From assembly GCA_003858485.1 (NCBI GenBank), contig RQYD01000015.1, positions 1 to 64,000 on the forward strand: 64,000 nt of DNA. The letters are read 5' to 3'. The translations under genes and the position numbers were made by a program. The notes under the pieces were generated by a model that ran no database searches, had not been told where the DNA came from, and was given only the letters and a program-made list of their open reading frames with translations. Numbering within the stretch: position 1 is the first letter of the stretch; every line of letters starts with the position of its first letter. This stretch comes from Clostridiales bacterium COT073_COT-073 (GTDB lineage: Bacteria; Bacillota; Clostridia; Lachnospirales; Vallitaleaceae). This document shows, piece by piece, positions 59,035-64,000 of this stretch.

Positions 59035-61116
59035 ATGATTTATTCAAAGGAAATTGCCGGCCGCATGTTTAGTGTGGAAACCGGTAAAGTAGCTGAACAA
59101 GCAAGTGCAGCAGTAATTGCCAGATATGGGGACACAGTGGTACTATCAGTTGTCACTGCCTCAGAAGAACCAAGACCGGGAATTGATTTCTTCCCGCTTA
59201 GTGTTGATTATGAAGAAAAATTATACTCTGTTGGAAAAATTCCGGGAGGCTTTATTAAAAGAGAGGGCCGCCCATCTGAAAACGCAATTCTGACATCCCG
59301 TTTGATTGACAGACCGATCAGACCGCTTTTCCCAAAAGATTATCGTAATGATTGTACAATTGTAAATACCGTTTTATCCGTTGATCAGGATTGTCCACCG
59401 GAATTTACCGCGATGCTGGGCAGCTCGATTGCTCTGTCCATTTCTGAAGTACCATTTATGGGACCGATTTCTTCTGTCATTGTTGGCCGGGTAAATGGAG
59501 AACTGGTATATAATCCGACTTCGGCTCAAAGGGAAGTGTCGGATATGACTTTGGTGGTATCTTCAACTGCCGAAAAAGTAATCATGATTGATATGGACGG
59601 CAAAGAAATTCCGGAAGAAGATGTATTGCAGGCAATTTTTGCAGCCCATGAGTTTAATAAGGAAATTATTGAATTTATTAAAGAGATCCAGGTTTCTGCC
59701 GGTAAACCGAAAGCTGCTTATATTGAAGTTGGTATCCCGGCGGAAATGAATGAAGCCATCTATCAAATTGTCGATAAGGCCAGAATAGAAGATGCGGTTT
59801 ATACTGAGTCAAAGAATGATCGTAAAGAAAAAATGGCTAAGATCAAGGAAGACTTGGTGGAAGCATTTACCGAAAGCCATGAAGAATGGTTGGAATTAAT
59901 TGATGAGGCTTTGTATCAATATCAAAAGAAAACCGTTCGCCGGATGATCTTAGAAGAAAAGAAACGTCCAGACGGCAGAGATATTGAAGAAATTCGTTAT
60001 CTGGCAGCCGAAGTTGATCTTCTGCCCAGAACACATGGTTCTGCTTTGTTTACCCGTGGCGAAACACAGGTTTTAAATATTACCACACTTGGTGCTTTGG
60101 CGGAAATGCAGCGTTTAGATGGGATTGATGAATTAGAAACCAGTAAGCGTTATATGCATCATTATAATTTCCCCGGATATTCCGTAGGTGAAGCCAAAAC
60201 TTCCCGTGGCCCGGGACGCCGTGAAATCGGTCATGGTGCTTTGGCTGAAAAAGCACTTTTACCGGTACTTCCAAGTGAAGAAGAATTTCCATATGCGATT
60301 CGGACAGTATCTGAAGTATTAAGCTCTAATGGTTCGACTTCTCAAGGCAGTATCTGCGCCAGCTCTTTATCACTGATGGCAGCCGGTGTACCGATTAAGA
60401 AAGCAGTGGCCGGTATCACTTGTGGTCTGGTGACCGGTGAAACGGATGATGATTATATTTTATTGACTGATATTCAAGGGCTTGAAGATTTCTTTGGTGA
60501 TATGGACTTTAAGGTGGCCGGTACAGTTGATGGCATTACCGCTATTCAACTGGATATGAAGGTGGCCGGAATTACCAATGAAATGATTCGGGGAGCAATT
60601 GCTAATACCAGAAAATCCAGACTTTATATTTTGAATGAAATTATGAATAAGGCAATTGCTGAGCCAAGAGCTGAACTCTCTCCATATGCACCGAAAATTA
60701 TGCAGCTGACCATCAGTGTTGACAAAATTGGTGAAGTGGTTGGTGCCAGAGGTAAGACCATCAACCGGATCATTGAAGATACCGGTGTGAAGATCGACAT
60801 TGAAGATGATGGTAGAGTATTTATTATTTCCGAAGATCAGGAAATGGCAAATAAAGCCCGTAAGATCATCGAAACCATTGATAAGGGTGTTCAGGTTGGC
60901 GAAGTCTTTGAAGCTAAGGTTATGAGAATTATGAACTTTGGCGCCTTTGTTGAGCTTGTTCCCGGACAGGAAGGTTTGGTTCATATTTCCAAGCTGGCTA
61001 AAGAGCGGGTCGCCAATGTTGAAGATGTGGTTAAAATTGGTGATGTGATCACCGTTAAAGTGATGGAAATCGACAGCCAGGGCAGAATTAATTTATCGCG
61101 CAAGGCAATGTTATAA
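59035..61116 (+). CDS. pnp: Polyribonucleotide nucleotidyltransferase (PNPase)
   Basis: A 693-residue phosphorolytic 3'-5' exoribonuclease of full length. Two RNase PH domains (about 1-230 and 310-545; the second with RTHGSALFTRGETQVL and GPGRREIGHGALAEKAL), a helical linker between, KH domain (GEVVGARGKTINRIIEDTGVKIDIEDDG) and S1 domain (GEVFEAKVMRIMNFGAFVEL, EGLVHISKLAKERV). AAAGAAAGGAAAG precedes the ATG. It degrades mRNA in the cytoplasm. Confidence 0.98.
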   Translation: MIYSKEIAGRMFSVETGKVAEQASAAVIARYGDTVVLSVVTASEEPRPGIDFFPLSVDYEEKLYSVGKIPGGFIKREGRPSENAILTSRLIDRPIRPLFPKDYRNDCTIVNTVLSVDQDCPPEFTAMLGSSIALSISEVPFMGPISSVIVGRVNGELVYNPTSAQREVSDMTLVVSSTAEKVIMIDMDGKEIPEEDVLQAIFAAHEFNKEIIEFIKEIQVSAGKPKAAYIEVGIPAEMNEAIYQIVDKARIEDAVYTESKNDRKEKMAKIKEDLVEAFTESHEEWLELIDEALYQYQKKTVRRMILEEKKRPDGRDIEEIRYLAAEVDLLPRTHGSALFTRGETQVLNITTLGALAEMQRLDGIDELETSKRYMHHYNFPGYSVGEAKTSRGPGRREIGHGALAEKALLPVLPSEEEFPYAIRTVSEVLSSNGSTSQGSICASSLSLMAAGVPIKKAVAGITCGLVTGETDDDYILLTDIQGLEDFFGDMDFKVAGTVDGITAIQLDMKVAGITNEMIRGAIANTRKSRLYILNEIMNKAIAEPRAELSPYAPKIMQLTISVDKIGEVVGARGKTINRIIEDTGVKIDIEDDGRVFIISEDQEMANKARKIIETIDKGVQVGEVFEAKVMRIMNFGAFVELVPGQEGLVHISKLAKERVANVEDVVKIGDVITVKVMEIDSQGRINLSRKAML

Positions 61117-61196
61117 GTGCGATAAAGATAAAGTAAAAATGATGAGGACTTCGTTTTAATGAACATTAATAAGGAAGAAACTCACTAAAAGTAAGA

Positions 61197-61240
61197 AAAG
61201 CCAATTGTGGTTTCTTTGAGAAGCTATGATTGGCTTTTTT
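61197..61240 (+). terminator. Terminator after pnp
   Basis: AAAAGCCAAT (61197-61206) pairs with ATTGGCTTTT, followed by more Ts. The rest of the gap to 61651 is AT-rich with only short broken frames (for example about 31 codons from 61284) and no clear gene. Confidence 0.75.
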
Positions 61241-61651
61241 ATAAGTAGAATTTTAGAAATAAATCAATTAATATTGCAGAATATGAAAGAATCTGCTTTG
61301 GGGAAAGAATCTCTTGATACACCGAATGAAGCAGCTATTCAGTGCCGAATCAGCCAGAAATTTAGCTGTGGAAGTTGAAAAAAATTTAAAAGGCTATGAA
61401 GCTGATAGTTGGTTTAGTGATAAAAGGAAGTACTTCCTTTATTATATCAAAAATTATCGGGAAGGAAATTTATAAATTGACTTTCTATATCAGGAAAGGC
61501 ATAATTAAATTAAATCACGATTCAGCAAATTTAGATTAGAATATAAAATTGAATTATCATTGAAAAGAAGAACAGCATTTGTTACAATTAACACGAAGAA
61601 AAAATGCGGAATCCGCAAATTAAATTCAATAGATAGGACGGTGTTAATAAA

Positions 61652-62953
61652 ATGGAATTTCCCAGAAAACAGTATATGAAAAAACTGATGTCTAAAATGA
61701 ACAATGGCAGAGTGAAAATTATTACGGGGATACGTCGCTGTGGAAAGTCATATTTGCTGTTTGAGCTTTTTGTTAGATATCTGTATGAAAAAAATGTGTC
61801 TGATGAGCAGATCATACGTCTTGCGTTAGATGAATTTCCCAATGTAAGATACAGAAATCCTGTTGAACTGGATAAATATATAAGGGACAGAATAATTAAT
61901 CATACGAAACAGTACTATGTTTTGATTGATGAGATACAGTTTGTAGCAGAAATTCAAAATCCTTTTATGGAGGATAAAAAAGCTAAGTTGACATTCATTG
62001 ATGTTTTACTTGGACTGATGAAAATTCCAAATGCGGATATTTATGTAACTGGGAGCAATTCCAAGATGCTATCTACAGATATTCTTACACAGTTTCGTGA
62101 TCGTGGGGATGAGATTCGTGTTTATCCTCTTTCCTTTGCAGAGTTTTATGAAATGTATCGGGGGAATCAGCGAGACGCATGGATAGATTATTATACCTAT
62201 GGTGGTATGCCTGTAGTCATGCAGTTAAGTAATCATGAAGAAAAAAGTCGTTATCTACGGGATTTATTTGAGTATACCTATATAAAGGATGTAATTGAAC
62301 GTCATGACATTCAGAATGAAACAGCCATTTTAGCAGATCTTTTGAATATCATTGCTTCCAGTATTGGGTCACTTACCAATCCAACAAAATTAGCGAATTC
62401 TTTTTTGAGTGAAAAACAGATTCGGATTAATTCAACGACGATCGATCGCTATCTTGGATATTTTATGAATGCATTTTTGATTCATAGAGCAAATCGATAT
62501 GATGTAAAAGGGAAAAAATATATGCAGACACCGCTGAAATATTATTTTACCGATGTGGGTCTTAGAAATGCCAAACTGGGATTCAGGCAACAGGAAGAAT
62601 CTCATATAATGGAAAATGTGTTATATTGTGACTTAATTCGCAGAGGATATGACATAGACATCGGTGTAGTAGAACAGAACATCAAAACAGAAGAAGGCAA
62701 AAAAATCAGGAAACAGTTGGAAGTTGATTTTGTTGTTAATGGTGGAGAGCGGCGTTTTTATATTCAGTCATCATTATCCATAGCAGATCCGGAAAAAAGG
62801 AAACAAGAAATCGCTTCATTGATTCGGATTCAGGATTCCTTTAACAAAATTGTTGTTGTGCGGGATTACATCAAGCCGTGGAGAGATGATTACGGCATAC
62901 TATATATTGGAGTGGAACAATTTTTGCGGGATGAAGATGCAATACAGTTGTAA
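61652..62953 (+). CDS. AAA-type ATPase with DUF4143 domain
   Basis: A 433-residue protein of the AAA_14/DUF4143 family: Walker A ITGIRRCGKSYLL (about residues 25-37), Walker B YYVLIDEIQFV, sensor-type YVTGSNSKMLSTDILTQFRDRGDEIRVYPLSFAEFYEMY, and the DUF4143 region from about 210 with YFTDVGLRNAKLGF and a nuclease-like RKQLEVDFVV. Such genes are common and often near mobile DNA; function is unclear. It starts at ATG 61652 with a weak GGACGG site. Base use differs slightly from pnp, suggesting separate acquisition. Confidence 0.85.
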   Translation: MEFPRKQYMKKLMSKMNNGRVKIITGIRRCGKSYLLFELFVRYLYEKNVSDEQIIRLALDEFPNVRYRNPVELDKYIRDRIINHTKQYYVLIDEIQFVAEIQNPFMEDKKAKLTFIDVLLGLMKIPNADIYVTGSNSKMLSTDILTQFRDRGDEIRVYPLSFAEFYEMYRGNQRDAWIDYYTYGGMPVVMQLSNHEEKSRYLRDLFEYTYIKDVIERHDIQNETAILADLLNIIASSIGSLTNPTKLANSFLSEKQIRINSTTIDRYLGYFMNAFLIHRANRYDVKGKKYMQTPLKYYFTDVGLRNAKLGFRQQEESHIMENVLYCDLIRRGYDIDIGVVEQNIKTEEGKKIRKQLEVDFVVNGGERRFYIQSSLSIADPEKRKQEIASLIRIQDSFNKIVVVRDYIKPWRDDYGILYIGVEQFLRDEDAIQL

Positions 62954-63181
62954 TATTTTCAATTTTACCATTGCTGGTAGAACGAGGTGAAGATAAATGA
63001 AAGTAATATAAAAAGATGTAATGACTTTGCTGTTGTTGACCAAAGATTATTTTGCAAAAATCAGTGGCCTGAGGAAAAGCGTAGACAGAAGGCGTGAGCC
63101 AAATGCAGTAGCAGTTATGGCAGAAAACAGGAGAAAAGTAAAGGTTTTGGAAGTGGGATCGAAACAGAAAGTGAGGGAGTC

Positions 63182-63676
63182 ATGATTTTTTTAGAAACGG
63201 ACAGATTGAGATTGCGCAATGTTGAGGAAAAAGATATTGAAATTATGTTTGATTATCGAAACAATGAGCTTTGCGCCCGTTATCAAAGAGGCCAAACTAA
63301 GGATCGGGAGGGACTTAAAAAGCTGATAGATGAAAGAAAAAATGGCAGGATCTCCTTGCAAGATGCTTTTATTTTGGCAATCGCTCTCAAAGCAACAGAT
63401 GAAATGGTGGGTGAAGTGGTGGTGATGCCAAAGGGAAAAACTATTTCAATGGGATATACCATTTCATATAAATATCATAGACGGGGATATGCTTTTGAAA
63501 TGCTGTCGGCATTAACAGAGCTTCTGCATCAGCAATTTCCGGCTCAGGAATTTATTTGCCTGGTTGAGCCGGAAAATACAGCCAGTATCGAACTGCTCAA
63601 AAAACTGGGCTATCAGGATATGGGATATGTAGAAAAAATTGATTCACAGATGTTTGGAAAATGGGTAATGGAATAA
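63182..63676 (+). CDS. GNAT-family N-acetyltransferase (RimJ/RimL type)
   Basis: A 164-residue protein beginning MIFLETDRLRLRNVEEKDIEIMFDYR, typical of RimJ/RimL-like acetyltransferases. SMGYTISYKYHRRGYAFEMLSALTELL holds the acetyl-CoA region (R-R-G-Y-A), and LVEPENTASIELLKKLGYQDMG is the characteristic C-terminal block. The acceptor is unknown. GAGGGAGTC precedes the ATG. Confidence 0.88.
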   Translation: MIFLETDRLRLRNVEEKDIEIMFDYRNNELCARYQRGQTKDREGLKKLIDERKNGRISLQDAFILAIALKATDEMVGEVVVMPKGKTISMGYTISYKYHRRGYAFEMLSALTELLHQQFPAQEFICLVEPENTASIELLKKLGYQDMGYVEKIDSQMFGKWVME

Positions 63677-63912
63677 AAGTGATTAATAATGCCCAGGCAA
63701 TTTTGGTGGAAGATGGACAAAGAAGGGAATTGAGGGTTTAGACATCTTTAGCTGTACAGAAAGTAAATTATGCGGTAAAATGATATATGAATATTATAAT
63801 AACTGCTTTTAGGAGATATGCTTATGTGTTTTAAACTGTATCAGAAACTTGATTTTCAAATTGCATAAGATAACAGTGATGAATAGTGATCTTCAAAAAG
63901 GAGAAAGAGGAT

Positions 63913-64000
63913 ATGATGATGAAAACTGAACAACTACCGCCGGTAATAAAGAATTTTATTGATTCCAAAATTGTGTGCATGGAGTTTCCTTTACTCCCTT
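63913..64000 (+). CDS. Start of a gene cut by the window edge
   Basis: AAAGGAGAAAGAGG precedes three tandem ATGs (63913, 63916, 63919), and the frame stays open to the end of the window (KTEQLPPVIKNFIDSKIVC...). Too short to identify. In the gap before it, a 14-codon frame at 63824 also has a ribosome-like site, but is too short to call. Confidence 0.5.
   Translation, partial: MMMKTEQLPPVIKNFIDSKIVCMEFPLLP

Noticed and set aside
60460-60984. 174-codon open frame on the minus strand
   Set aside because: Antisense shadow of pnp; the plus-strand protein is full-length PNPase.
1-64000. CRISPR array, prophage or transposase
   Set aside because: No regularly spaced repeats with spacers, no cas, phage or transposase genes were seen; the repeats found are irregular hairpins.

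Overview
The window is AT-rich DNA from a low-GC Gram-positive bacterium (Bacillota). Clostridia, probably Lachnospirales-like, fit best: purine-rich Shine-Dalgarno sites before almost every start, promoters of the TTGACA-17-TATAAT type, a T-box leader before thrS, three mannose-family PTS loci, several ROK regulators, many diacylglyceryl-lipoprotein signals and a DUF6106 protein. The assignment is inference; no rRNA or tRNA gene is present to fix it. No CRISPR array, intact transposase or prophage module was seen.

Layout. 1-700: hairpin-rich repeats, then a promoter. 0.7-4.3 kb: a mannose-family PTS locus damaged by a deletion that joins a truncated class II aldolase to a truncated EIIC, followed by EIID, a LacA/RpiB-like protein and a DeoR regulator. 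4.4-8.5 kb: an orphan protein, a C69 dipeptidase and a lysine-rich lipoprotein. 8.6-24.5 kb: a large sugar island with two complete sugar ABC importers in tandem. Unit 1 (ROK regulator, BadF-type kinase, binding protein, permease, YhfX-like PLP enzyme, ATPase) has its own promoter and terminator. Unit 2 (binding protein, ATPase, permease, COG5426-like protein, RpiB, ROK kinase, DeoC, Rpe/AlsE) resembles the enterobacterial D-allose operon with two extra enzymes, and is followed by a second ROK regulator on its own promoter. 24.9-26.7 kb: a membrane-anchored MurF-like gene interrupted by one in-frame TAA, with no recognisable ATP-binding loop and no C-terminal domain. 26.9-32.9 kb: SIS-domain enzyme, PTS EIIB-EIIC-EIID, PRD regulator and TauE/SafE exporter, suggesting use of a fructosamine-like substrate.

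33.4-46.1 kb is mostly housekeeping: T-box and thrS, a YwqG-like protein, a histidine phosphatase, alaS overlapping a CapA-like lipoprotein gene, an acyltransferase, Maf and a GNAT. 46.2-53.4 kb: a divergent GntR regulator and a PTS locus with a cytoplasmic sulfatase, EIIC, EIID, EIIB and a DUF3604 protein, probably for a sulfated (amino) sugar. 53.6-56.5 kb: a large lipoprotein with a C-terminal zinc ribbon between two direct repeats of about 147 bp. 56.6-61.2 kb: galE, DUF6106, rpsO and pnp with structured leaders. 61.6-64.0 kb: a DUF4143 ATPase, a GNAT and the start of a gene that runs off the edge.

Three themes recur. None of the three mannose-type PTS loci has an EIIA gene here. A family of imperfect inverted repeats (about 115-145 bp, shared inner core) lies in several intergenic regions, once between the thrS T-box and thrS. 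Several genes show decay: a deletion fusion, a nonsense codon, a frameshifted mini-gene and a C-terminal remnant. The most interesting unit for new biology is the 8.6-24.5 kb ABC sugar island.
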